Shown here: positions 10,506-22,584 of the stretch, piece after piece
How the letters are laid out: each line of letters opens with the position of its first letter
How positions within the stretch are numbered: position 1 is the first letter of the stretch
Origin: Gnetum montanum
Taxonomy: Eukaryota; Streptophyta; Gnetopsida; Gnetales; Gnetaceae
NCBI GenBank assembly: GCA_015680685.1
Contig: MNCI01013809.1
Span: 347,001-411,000, forward strand
Length of the DNA stretch: 64,000 nt
Reading direction: 5' to 3'
The notes under the pieces: generated by a model
The model's database searches: none
Told to the model about the DNA's origin: nothing
Seen by the model: the letters and a program-made list of their open reading frames with translations, nothing else
Program-made: the position numbers and the translations under genes

Positions 10506-10748
10506 TCTTCTCCATCAGCTTCACACCATTAAAGAACATGCTATCTAATTTTGAAGAGTTATGATGGTGTTCAATTTTGTATCCTAAACACTGTCATTCT
10601 TTGTAATGTGTTGATCCATACATCCAGGCACTCCATTTTTTGTCAAGTCAGTTAGTTATTTTGTTTGCAAAGAGTAAGTCAATAATTCCATACCTTTCCA
10701 ATTTTGTAAAAGAACTTGATGACAAGTTTTCATTCATTCGTGGGAGTA

Positions 10749-11650
10749 TGATGAGTTCTTTGTAGTTGACTAAGTTGACAAGGCCTCATCGATGAGGCCT
10801 AGTCAATGAATCTTATCATGTGTCAATGAGGCCCCATCTATGCAATGTTGATTTTCGACTATAAATACATGCTTGCAACCCCATTTATGGCATGGAGAGA
10901 TTGTAGTTGTAGAGAAGCTCTTGCATTTTTTTCATTTGAAAGTTAGAATTTTTCCTCAAGTGCCCATAGCATGAGTCATTGAGTTTATGGATCTTTATTT
11001 GAGAATTGTTGTACCTGAGCACGATAGTGTGTGTAATAATAAAGACAAGCTTTCTAATAAACCTTGTAACACTTTAGATAGATTGGCTATTTCATTTATG
11101 CATTTAATGTTTTCAATTATTTATTAAATGTTTTGAATTAGTTATTAAATATTTTCTAGTTATTACGTTAATGAGGCAATTAAACCAGATAGATTACACA
11201 CATAAGTATGACCACTTTGAGTGTAACATGTATTCACTTGGTAATCACAGTAGCATTATTGCTTGGTATGCCCAGTAGCATAGCACTTGGTCACCCAACA
11301 GTGGATACATGAGTTTAGGATGTGTATGAAAAGTGGGATTAGATGCTTATGTTAGGATTAGTCAAATTCTAGTTAATTAGTTAATTAGTTAATCGAAGTC
11401 CTCTTATCTACATTTTGAGCACCAAACTATAAAACATAAAATGATAAAAATCAGATGTCTCAATTACACTTAACCATACCAATGAGCTTCATAAGTGTAA
11501 TTGAAAAGATAATGATTGACCTTAAGGCTAGATTCACTTCCTAAAGGACTAGTTTACCAGAAATGATAAAGTGCACAAAATTTAATTGAATCACATGTGA
11601 ACACTTTGTAATTAGTATGGTTGGACGTAGGGGTACCTCATCGCTCATCA
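10749..11650 (+). repeat. 3' LTR of F (902 bp)
   Basis: Starts TGATGAG after the polypurine tract and ends GGTACCTCATCGCTCATCA. U3 contains the perfect palindrome AGGCCTCATCGATGAGGCCT at 10781-10800, a different sequence from that of E1. The blocks ACTTGGTAATC and TGCTTGGTATGCCCAGTAGC match the U5-side modules of the other LTRs. Confidence 0.88.
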
Positions 11651-14221
11651 ACTAGGTTTTGAGCCAAGTTCATACCTTTGTTATTGACATTGCATTACAT
11701 CATTTCCATCTTAATACCATGATACTAACTACTCTTATATAATAATATCATTACCCCATAAAAGAAGATAAGGAAGTAACTATTTTAGTTAATTAATTAC
11801 TTTCAAATATTATATGTGAGGAATCTTAGCCATTGTATAAAGGTGTGCCTTTAGATATGGATGCATGTCTTTTCAACCCCATAGCCACTACCAATCCTAT
11901 TAGTAGTGTTTCTTTATACATGAGTAGCATGTCTTTCTAGTCATATGATAAGACTAGTCTAATAGACCTTGAGATTACTAAGAATACCTTATGTTCATAT
12001 GTGGGTAATGTATCTTTCTAGTGATATAGTAAGGCAATAACTTTAATAGAAATTATGTTTTCTATTGGTATAGAATTACAACCCTACTTGAGAATAGTTT
12101 AGATAATTTGTTTTATGTGGTTTCTAGTCTCTAGTTCAACCAAGGTACAAATACCCACAAATAGAATTTGCTAGTTTAAATGAGCTAATCATGGATAAAT
12201 CTATATTAATGATCAAATATTTCAATGAAAGTGTGAAGTCAGGCCAAGGATTTATGCTTGTGGGTAGGGGTGGATGTAATAGATTAATAGATCTTGTAGT
12301 CAAAAATTATTTAGACTTCGTAGAAACTATGGTAGGATAGGTAACTTATTGTAATATTTGTAAACTAATTTACAATTTTTTCATTATTAGCATCCATCAA
12401 GTAGACCACATGTATTAATCAAGATTTTATCTTGCTAATAAGACCTAGGTTCCTAAGCTTTTGGAGTATCCTTTTGACAAGTGCCTTTATCTAGATCATT
12501 AAGAATCTCAGAGTTCTAATGCTACTAAAAGATCCCATTTGAAACTAGTGTTTTTCTTCCTCTTCTATATCAAAATCCCCCATAGTATATAATGATAACT
12601 TCTAGATGCTTAATGATTTACTCAATCACAATTCCACTTGTTTTCTAGGCATGTTGCTTTGGTACAATATTTTTCCTAATCTTCATCAAATGTACTTAAT
12701 GATTAAGCAAAAAACACCCATGCTCACCCTTAGAGTTAGTACAGAAACTATTTCAAGAATCTCTAGTAATTTTACTACATCTTGTAGACGTCCTATCCCC
12801 ATTCCCTTTTCCAATTACTGGATCAAAATACTCTTCCCTATGTCCTCCAACTTAGAATGGATGTGTAGCATAGTTGGGAAGCTATGATATGGATATGGTG
12901 ATTTGCTCTTTAATGCTTCTATAACTCTCATAATATTTGATGAAAATTAATCCCTGAGCAAAGCTCACTCACTTTGTCCTTGAAGGAACTCTACAAATTA
13001 CTATACTAAGGAAATCTACCATACTATGACTAGCTATGTAAGTTAATCCTGTGAAGCCTACCTTAAGGTTAAGACTAGATTATGTAAAGTGAATAATGCT
13101 TTTTTGGATTCTTATTATAATCTATATAATACCCATGACTCCTAGTGATAAGTTATCAATATATCATGTGTAATAGATCCTAATTAAGTATAGGTCATTG
13201 AAGGGTTATTCAGAGGATATCTTCCACTTATAGACTAGATGTCTTTCTAATCTGATAACTAGCTCCCTGTCTAGCTCTATTAGTAGGTACATTCTTTTGT
13301 AATACCTTATGCAAGTAAGAAATAAAGCTATCCTATTCTTTATGTCTTCTCAGGTAATATTATAGTAGTAAAAAGAGCATTTTCCAATTTCCTATCTTCT
13401 TAGTCTTTACCTTCCAAAAAATCCTACATGAAAGATAAAGGTAATAAGACCTAAGAAGCTCAAGATGGCAAGAGGGAAGGAAACTAAATACATTTTTTAA
13501 AGCTACCTCTTTCATCATTTTGAGAGGGTGCATACAAAAAAATGGAACAAATGTTGGTTCCTAGTGGGGCTTAACAATGGCTCTTTTGAATCCCACTAGC
13601 ACTAGAGAACAGTAAAATCTTGTTCCTTCTCTAGATTGAAAGGTAGATCCTCCATAATTATTAAAAAATTCTAATAGGACTAATTTGATTATCTGAATAA
13701 TCATAATTTCATGTTACTATCAAAGCCTCACAATCTCCTAATCAAGTTTTTGTAGATGGATGTTACCAAGTAATGTCGATAGTAGTACACTATATGGGAT
13801 CATCCCATATGAGGAGGAAGGGCAACCACCCATATAATCTCTTACAAGGCATTCAACAAAAAATAGTTTATGGATTAGGTGAAATAACATTGGATTTTCA
13901 ATCTCTTTCTTTAAGATTGAAATGAGTTGATGTTTCTTTATGATTTTTGCTTCACTTATTTCAAAATTATTTGGGTAGCCATTATGAAAACAATTATGCT
14001 AAATTTCATGAATCAATGAGGGGATTCCCACTCTTTGATCATCTATATTAGGACTAATTGGCAGTCTTGACTCGAGTGCAAGTATGTTGTGCCCAGAAAC
14101 TCAAAATCATAAAAGAATTGGAGCACCACTTTTATCATCCCTTTAATGATCTTATCTATTGATACTACTTCTATGAGTAATCTAAACTTTAACCTCTATT
14201 TTTAAATATTAGAAAGGGGGA
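11651..14221. other. Unassigned AT-rich region
   Basis: No long ORF, no LTR and no protein similarity that I recognise; the 93-codon frame at 12606-12887 looks random. It may be a very old element or unique DNA. Confidence 0.5.
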
Positions 14222-14510
14222 TGATGAATCATAAGTTTGATTACTTCGATGGGCATGCATCAATGTAGGTGTTAATGCATCAATGCATAGGCATTAACAT
14301 AGTGTCTATCTCTACCTATATAAATGTGAGTACCCACAACATTTATGACATGGTTGAGTCAGTATAGTAGCTAAGTTCTTTTAGTTTATTCCTGTAAAAG
14401 TTGTAGTAGGACTTCAAGGATTATATGGATCCTTATTTGAGCATCAATGTACCTAGACATCTTGATGTGACGACAATATAAGACCTATAGGACTTCAAGG
14501 ATTGTATGGA
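14222..14510 (+). repeat. 5' LTR fragment of D
   Basis: Matches the first part of the LTR at 31397, starting TGATGAATCATAAG. It breaks off before U5, so U5, the primer site and the gag start are deleted. TTCAAGGATT(A/G)TATGGATC occurs twice (14411-14430 and about 14492-14511). Confidence 0.7.
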
Positions 14511-14519
14511 TCCCACTGA

Positions 14520-16400
14520 GAGAACAAAGACCATGGGCATGAGCAACATGGGGATGAACACAATAGAGAACAAAGGCATAGCAAAACGCATCATAGGCAT
14601 CATCATCATGATAGGGGCCACAAAGACCTCTATGACAATGATGAGCTCCTACTAGCTACCAAAAATATGTTAAACATTTTAGAGGCTATCAAGATACCAA
14701 CGAGGCACATGAAGGATAGCCAAATCAAACAACTAGATATGAATCATATTTCTAAGTTCAAGGGGAAATACAATTCAAATTCATAAAAATCACTTGCAAG
14801 CCCTCCACAAAGCCTATGCATTGTAAAATGTGAAAAATGAATGGAAAAAGGTGAAATTATTCCCAAGGATACTCATCAAAGATGTGGAAATATGATACTA
14901 GTCCTTAGAACTAAAATATATTCAATGATGAAGTATGATGCTAAAAATATTCAAGGATAGGTATCAAATGTACTCCAGAGTGTCCAATTTAAGGAGGCAA
15001 ATCCAAGGAAGGAAATAACATTTTCATGAGTTCTTGGATGTAGTTATGGATAGGTATTACTCCTTGTTACGCCATTACCTAGGCCATGGATACTCTCAAC
15101 AGGATTAACTATGCCATATCATAGATGGGCTCAAAACTAAAACAAGGAGAACCCTTGGGGTCTATTCCCAAGGGAGACTTTTTGAGCTAAAAATCCATCA
15201 GATTCAAAGGATCATTGAGCATGTGGCTAAAGAAGAGGGACAGTTGAAAACATAGGAAAGTGTAGAGGAATACAACAAGGACCCCTCCATCCACAAGAGG
15301 GAGGTTGATTTCTATGATAATATGGAGGAGGCACCAATTAATGAACTGGTGTAAAGGAAAATCTTTTCGATCCAAAAATTTATTACTGAATTATCAGCTA
15401 AGGTTAATAAAATGTGAATCTCCTTGGATAAAAAATTCTCCACTTATTTGAAGATTGCAAAAGGAAATAGAGATCAAGGAGGTAGTGGTTGTAAGAGAAG
15501 AAAGAAAAATAAGGCTAAACATGAATATCATAAAGCTAAGGGAAAAGTTGTAGCAATAGAGGAGGTTGAAGATTCTGAGATTGATAATGATGGGTATGAC
15601 ATCTATCAATAAGAACATCCTAAGGAATTTTCTCCTATTGTGTCACACTTATAGGAATATGGGATATATGCTTTAAATCCTAAACTGATAAAATGACAAG
15701 CACCTAGGAGATTGCCTTATCAACAATGTAACTATTTGTAGAAGTTCCACCAATAAACTTATGATATGAGTGGAGTACCATCTCAACCTTAAGAATACTA
15801 TCAATAGTGGCAACATCCACAATCATAGGAGATGCCACCTCCAAGGCAATAGTACCCTTATCATCAACCTGATCCATATGGGTACTATGTTCAATAGCCC
15901 ATCTCTTCATGTGACTCTTCTAGTCACACTTCCTTTCCACATCACTATTACCCTTCTAAATACTACAAAGCAACATCATCAAAAGGGAAGTTTCCATGTC
16001 CTTACTATCCTCCTCCACACTCTTCCACTCTTGCACCTTCACCTTTAACTTCTCTACCACCTACTCCATCTATGCAAGGTGAGATACCTATCCAACCATA
16101 ACAGAGAAATGCTATAAGGGTAGTAAACTTATAGCTAGCTTCTCAATCAAGTGGTTCTAAACCCAAGCCTTGCAAGAGACCATTATTCAAAACCAACAAT
16201 CCCACAAAGTGCTCATAAACACCTATGGCTATTAACCTTGTTGGTACCTCCTTTAAAGTTCCCATAGAGTAACCTTTGAACCAAAGTGCCCCCTATTTTC
16301 ATGCTATTATGTTGACCCATGTGGTCATAGATTGGATTAATGATGACCATCTTCCCAGGAAGAGATTTGATCCTAAGGGTCCTCTTATCTAAATATAGAT
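14520..16400 (+). pseudogene. gag: gag of D, heavily mutated
   Basis: Aligns by eye with the gag of M and E1: a DNDELLATKNML-like N-terminal block near 14640, the blocks RYYSLLRHYLGHGYSQ (about 15052-15100) and TRRTLGVYSQGRL-like (about 15145-15183), and the proline-rich linker near 15770-16080. It contains many stops and indels. The zinc knuckle site near 15595-15640 has lost its cysteines (YDIYQ, then a stop, then EHPKEF). No functional Gag can come from this copy. Confidence 0.7.
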
Positions 16401-16800
16401 TTTCAGAAATGAACCATGTAAGGCTCTTTTAGACTTAGGTTCTAAAGTTAACTTGATTTTGCAAGAAATGTACAAAGCCTAGAACCTACATTCCTTTAAA
16501 AAGAGTAACATCAAACTAGAACGAGCAAATCAATCCATCATTGTTCCTTTGGGATTGGTAGAAGACATCATGACCACCATTTGTGGGTGGTCATATCTTG
16601 TCAATTTCCTAGTAATCCATGTAGAGAATAGCAGAGACTTTCCTATCATCATGGGAAGATCATAGTTGAGAACTATAAATGCATGGTTGGGGATTAGAGA
16701 CCTTTCCTTGGAAATTTTCAAGGAATATGAATTTCGAAAAATTGGGAAGAAGAGATTTCCATGCATCATGTCTAATGACATAGGGTGCCACTGCATGTAA
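16401..16800 (+). pseudogene. pro: Aspartic protease of D
   Basis: Reads KALLDLGSKVNLI (about 16418-16456), SNIKLERANQSI, PLGLVEDI and FPIIMGRS. The active site is DLG where E1 and M have DSG; DLG is also common in Athila proteases, so this may not be a mutation. At least one stop lies in the domain. Confidence 0.7.
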
Positions 16801-16999
16801 AACTATGGGCTGTAAATAGCACATCATTTCAAGTATGCAGTCACTATGCAAATGTCACAAAAATTCAAAGGTGCTTGTATTTAGTAGTCACTAAACAAGA
16901 GGGCACTCAGTGGCTGAAAATCAAAATGAGGCTGAATCAACAATGTGCATGGAACTAGTTGAGAGCCTCATAAGTACTTATGTAGAATGCATGAATTAA

Positions 17000-18600
17000 T
17001 TGGAGAAAATCAATCACCAACCCTCCGATAAACAAAGAGAAATCAATTGGAAAGAGTTGGATATTCTTGAAACATTCAAGCAAGATCCCCTTAAGTTAAA
17101 ATCTCTACCAACAAGAATGGAATATGTCTTCTTAAACAATGGTAAGCTGGTCATCATCAATGCCACACTTGCTCCAATTCAAAAGAAGAAATTGTTGGAA
17201 GTTGTAAACAAATGGCCAATAGTCCTTGCTTGGTCATATCATGAGCTAATTAAAATTGATCAAATTGAACCAAAAAAGCAACTACAAAGATGCTTGAACC
17301 CATAACTTAAGAAAATTGTCAAGGAGAAAATTAAAAAAATCCTCAAGGCTAGTTCATTTATCCCATTTTGGATAGCAAGTGGGTTAGCCCACTTGTTATT
17401 GTTCCAAAGAAATAAGAAAAGTGAAAATTTTTTCTATACTTCAGGCTATTGATGATGGCCATGTACAAAGATCACTTTTCATTGTCATTTGTGGACCAAG
17501 TATTAGACACTATCATAGGGCATTGCTACTATAGTTTTCTAGATGGTTATAGTGACTATAAACAAATCTAAATTTCACAAAAGGACCAGGCGAAGATAAC
17601 ATTCACAAGTCTCTGGGGGATTTATGCATACAAAAAGATACCCTTTAGCCTATGCAATGCTCCCACTAAATTCCAACAATTGGTCCTTAGCATCATCCAA
17701 TAGCAACTTTGTAGTGGGGTAGAAGTTTTCATGGATGACTTCTCTACCTACAAGGCTACCTTTGAGCAAGCCTTAGACCATTTGAAGCAAGTTTTTAAAT
17801 AATGTGTGTAAACCAACTTGAGGCTCAATTGGCAAAAGAGTCATCTACTAGTCCAGGAAGGCATTATTTTGGGACATCAAATTTGGAATAAGGGGATTGA
17901 GGTAGACCCAAAAAAATAAGGGTCATCTAAGGAATCACCAAATAACTAGAAACCATGAAGGACATCAATTCATTCCTTGGTCACAATAGCTACTATAGGT
18001 GCTTTATTGAGAACTTCTCCAAGATCACCAAGCCATTGGTGATGCTTACAAAAAAAGATGCATCATTTGTCTGGACCAAGGAATGTATGCACCCATTTCA
18101 ATAACTCAAGTAGAAGCTCATAGAAATTCCAATCCTTTCAGCACTAGACTGATCCAAACCATTCCACATCATGATAGCTACATCAAAGTGTACCTTGGAA
18201 GCTATGCTTACATAGATGAATGATTAGAAATATCCATACTACATCCACTATGCAAGCAGAAGCATTGCAGGTGTAGAACTTAACTACATCACCATTGAAA
18301 AAGAACTTACGATAGTGATGTATGCATTAGAGAAGTTCAAGTACTATGTGCTTGGATACAAATTTTTTGTACACATTGATCATAGTGCCATTTGGTTCCT
18401 AATGAATAAGCCAATGGTGAACAACTGTATTAGATAATGGCTAGTGATCCTTTATGAGTTTGATGGTAGACTAAAAGGGGATCAAAAATGTGGTAACTAA
18501 TCACTTGTTCTATTAATATGGGATAGCAAGGAGGAGGAGAGCCCACCGTTAGATCAATTTCCTAATGAAATCCTTTTTTTTGGTGTTGCTAATGAGTAAG
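17000..18600 (+). pseudogene. pol: Reverse transcriptase and RNase H of D (Athila-like)
   Basis: The entry block KSLPTRMEYVFLNNGKLVII (about 17098-17157) is typical of Athila pol. RT motifs follow: FVDQVLDTIIGH, FLDGYSDYKQI (about 17537-17570), SLWGIYAYKKIPFSLCNAPT, and the catalytic box FMDDF intact at 17728-17742. The connection and RNase H region runs to about 18600, reading YKFFVHIDHS-like near 18357. Frames change repeatedly and stops are frequent. RT copies the element RNA into DNA and RNase H removes the template. This is the only Athila-type RT in the window, so it marks the likely class of helper for E1, M, C and B. Confidence 0.75.
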
Positions 18601-19500
18601 ATCCTAAAGAAGCAAACTAATATGACTGCATCCTCTTCTATCTCCTCACATGGGAAATTTCATAGGAGTCAAACTATAGAAAGAAACAACAATTTATTCA
18701 CCAAGCTAAAAACTTTATGAAGATTAATGAAAACCTCTACAAGGTTTGCACAGATGGCTTGTTATGATGGTGTGTCCTCAATGTAGATTAACTTTGAATC
18801 CTCCAACATGCACATGAAGGCCCTTGTGGGGGCCACTATACTAGGAGGCAAACAACCATTAATATCCTCATGGTAAGATATTATTGTTCTACAATCTTCA
18901 AGGATGCCCATTTCTTCTACTACTCCTATGACAAATGCCAATGTGATGGAGGGATAACCACATGTATGAAAGGACCTCAATAGTGGATCCAACCACTAGA
19001 GCCTTTCAATCTTTGGGGGATGAATTTCATGGGCTTCATAACCCCTATGTTAAATAGAAAGGCCTACATTATCATGGTTGTCAACTACTACACATAATGG
19101 GCTGAAGCTATAGTCATCATTGACTATTCATCATCTATGATAGCCCCATTTGTACAACAAAATGTTTTAAATAGGTTTGGTGTGCCATGGGCAATGATTT
19201 TAGATAATTGAACACATCTTATGGATGACACTTTTCAAAAGCTCATACAACACTTGGGGGTTGAACATAAACTAACAACTCCATACCACCCCCAAGACAA
19301 TGATCAAGCCAAGGTTACCAATAAGTAAATTAGTAAAATAATAACACACACAATTATTAAATATATGAAGGACTAGAACAACAAACTCAATGATGCCTTT
19401 GGTCTTATCATTCAACATGGAAACTTCATATTGGATACTCTTCCTATGAGCTAATGTATAGAAAACTACCAATACTTCCCATCAAAGCTAAACTCCATAA
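18600..19500 (+). pseudogene. pol: Integrase of D (Athila-like)
   Basis: The zinc-binding part reads LQHAHEGPCGGHYTRRQTT near 18799-18855, with KCQCDGG near 18935. The core includes LWGMNFMGFI (about 19012-19041), ILDN near 19198 and TPYHPQDNDQAKVTNK near 19278-19325. Positions match the DDE catalytic pattern: Asp to Asn in the first motif (MNFMG where Athila has IDFMG), Asp in ILDN kept, and Lys in place of Glu (QAKVTNK for QVEVSNR). Two of three catalytic residues therefore look lost. Stops are present throughout. Confidence 0.72.
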
Positions 19501-19800
19501 ACTTTCAACAACTATAACCTTGTCTTGGACTTAAGTCTAGCTCAAAAAGAAAAATTGATGAACCTCAATGTACTAGTTAAGAATTGATTAGCAACCTTAT
19601 CATCAAATGAAGTGCATAAGGTACTATTGATACATTTAAGCCATTCTAAGGAGCATAATTTTTAAAACTAATGTTTGGACTTTATGAGATCCAAATGTTA
19701 TTAGTGAGTTCAAGGTAATATGCAAGTAGAAAAGAGACAAAAGATGAATTACTTTCTCTATAGAATTGAATTTTGTTTATGAACAAGTAGGGTGTCTATT

Positions 19801-22584
19801 TTTTACAACCATGGAACATGGTTTCAATTATCATCAATTAAAATTTTTGAAAGAATAAAAATAGTAGTATTATAGTTATTCATTTAAGTGAAACATAGTA
19901 GAGGCAATCATAATTATTCAGCATTGTTTAAGGATATTCTATAACCTACTAGCCACAAAGAAAAAAGAGATATTTCACAAAGTTCCAAAACATAGAATGC
20001 TAGATCTAATAAAATACCATTATCTACATAAAATTCTAACTATTTTCTATCCACCGCATGAGCCTTGGAAGTTTAAAGACATAGGAGTGCAGAGCTTAAC
20101 AAATCTTCACAAATTCGTAAATATTTTTAAAATTATTTGAGCATCATCTAGGATTTGAAAACAAACAACAAAAATTTAGATTATCAACACCAAAAATGCA
20201 TACTGAAACCCTAAGAAATATTTCTTATTCAATGGCACCCATCAGAAGCAGAAGAAATGAACAATGAATATATAAAAACCAATAAAACTTTAAGCCAAAA
20301 CTCATGTGTAGGGCACACAAATTTATCAATGAAGAAACCTTGCAATAGAAATGGAACTAAAGAATCCATCAAACTAGACTACAAAAATGAGGAAAAATCT
20401 AGCCTCTCTTGGCTAGGTCAAGCCATGATCCAAAACAATGCCTATGGCTTAGGCAGAGCCATCACTAACAATAGTCATGATAGCAGCACAATAACAAAGG
20501 CAACAATGATGTAATTGCAAGCTCCATTGAAGAAGGGTAGCAAAGCATCTATTTTGGCTTGGAGGAAATGGTACTAAGGTCATAGTAGGACATCATAGAT
20601 GGCAAATTTTCCCCCAAATGTGAAAATAGGACAGTGCAATATTAGGCCATGAGATAAACATACAATTATTTTTTTCTTTTTTTTTTTACATGTTTTGTGT
20701 AAACATGTTGACAAAGTGGCAACAAAGCTATGAAGCCTTAATAACATTATTTTTAAAACTATATATATATATATATATATATAATTATTTTAAAATATGG
20801 AAAATTTTTATTGATTAAGAGAAAAAGATTTATGAATGCTTAATAACTCTAATTTTACTTTCCATAGAAAATTATGTTATATTCTCTAAGATATTTCTAG
20901 TCTCTTATGGAACACTTGCCAACTTTAGCATATATTTCTCAATTTTTTTCTAACTTCCTATGGTGATCTACATGATACTTATTACCAAGGAAACACTTGG
21001 TCATGATAGCTTAAATTTCTAATAACTTTCTATTAAAGTTATAACTTCTAAAGTAGTTATAAGTTAATATCTATAGATATTAGTAATACCCTTAACTTTT
21101 CATGATTACTGTAATCACCAAAGGCCACTATAAAAAGGATTCAAGGGTAGAAAAGAAAAAAAAAGAGGGGAGAAGATTGGCAAAAGACAATTAAAGATTA
21201 TTTGTAAGATGCCTTGCTAAAGACATCACTTCGCCTACTTCATTTTAATCTTGTGAGTTCATTTCTTCCATTTTGTTTTAGTTACTTAGCTAATGGTTTG
21301 GATAGTATTTTTCTTAGCATTTAATTTTAGAATTTTTCTTAGGTTGCTTTTATAAATCTATTTTTGCATAATATTGGACATATATTAGATTAGCCATAGA
21401 ATATCTTCTGTTGTTGAAAAGCCTACAGAGAAATTAATAATAATGTCTTAATGAAATTTCCTATTTTGACCATAGAGGACCTAGGAAAATCTTTGGTATT
21501 TTGAAACAACTAAAGTAGCTTCATTATTTTAAAGTGTATTGCCTTAGTATTTCAATCCAGAAATTGTCAAATTTTTAAAAGCTTTGTTAAAAACAATTTG
21601 TTGCAACTATTAACTAGCCAAAATAGAGACTCAAACTTTATCGTTTACATAGTATTTTTGGTAGTATAATAAGATTATATTTTATGAAATTTTTGTTGCT
21701 CTTAGAAGGTTTGAACAATTCATAGTTATTGAATTGAGAATAGCTTTATTGTGAAGTGTTTCTTTGTGTTAATTTATCTTACATGAAAAGTTGATATTTC
21801 ATACAAACCTACTTTCTTTTCTCTCTTTTCCCAAGTTCATTGAATCTTGCTCTATTTCTAATTTTCTTATGGAATTTTCTCTCTAGTGGAAACTAGAAGT
21901 AAATTGGTAAGATTGTGCTCAAACATTTTTGCAAAATATTATTTGGTACAACATACTATAGGAACCATATAGACTAAGTGATTGGACAAAATAGGAATCT
22001 TCAACAACTCACAATATTTGGTAAAGATAGCTTAATTTCCTTTATGATAGTTTAGTACAATTTTATACACAACCCAACCATTTCAACATTCACAACAACA
22101 AACACATACTCATGACTAGTTCATTTTATAACTACTGAATATATTTGGAGGTATCTAGGCCTTGGTGTTGCTAGACCCCAGCAAGAACCTAAACCCTATT
22201 TAAAGAATACCTTTGATCCTATGACTTTCCAAGTTGCAAGACAATGAGGCACACCCATTGGTGGTCTCATCCCAAATGGTCACCAATAGGTACATAATAA
22301 ATAGCATCATGAACTTAGAATTTGAAAGGAAAATTTTTAACCAAGAGATAAGGTTCTCTACTAGAACCCCATGCATGTGCCACAATGAACAAAGTTTTAA
22401 ACATTATGAGAGGACCCTTACATTATCTTTGAAACCTTTCCATCTAGGGCCATGATGATCTTCCATCTTGATAGTCCAAGTAAAAAATTCTTACTCAACA
22501 CCTAGAAACTCAAGCCTTTCCTTGAACCAATAATAGCTAATAGAGATAATGCCTCATGTAATGATCAAGCACACTCAATCTTTC
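19801..22584. other. AT-rich interruption of D, unassigned
   Basis: No retroelement coding similarity seen. A TA microsatellite lies at 20761-20783. The 85-codon frame at 20257-20514 is not recognised. The part from about 22150 may be degraded pol or another fragment. D-type sequence resumes near 22595 with AGTCATGTGGGAGGTGGCCA. Confidence 0.5.
20761..20783. repeat. TA microsatellite
   Basis: Uninterrupted alternating A and T. Confidence 0.95.

Larger units (their letters stand above)
8519..11650 (+). mobile_element. Element F: 3' part of an Athila/Tat-like retrotransposon
   Basis: Contains the pre-aORF intron, a long decayed aORF, a polypurine tract (TCGTGGGAGTA, 10738-10748) and a 3' LTR. 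Gag and pol are absent; the 5' side was lost next to the NLR fragment. The exact left breakpoint is not visible. Confidence 0.8.

Noticed and set aside
12606-12887. 93-codon frame as a gene
   Set aside because: No domain, AT-rich surroundings, no splice or start context; chance is sufficient.
16418-16456. DLG in D protease as an inactivating mutation
   Set aside because: DLG is also usual in Athila-type proteases, so the change cannot be called inactivating.
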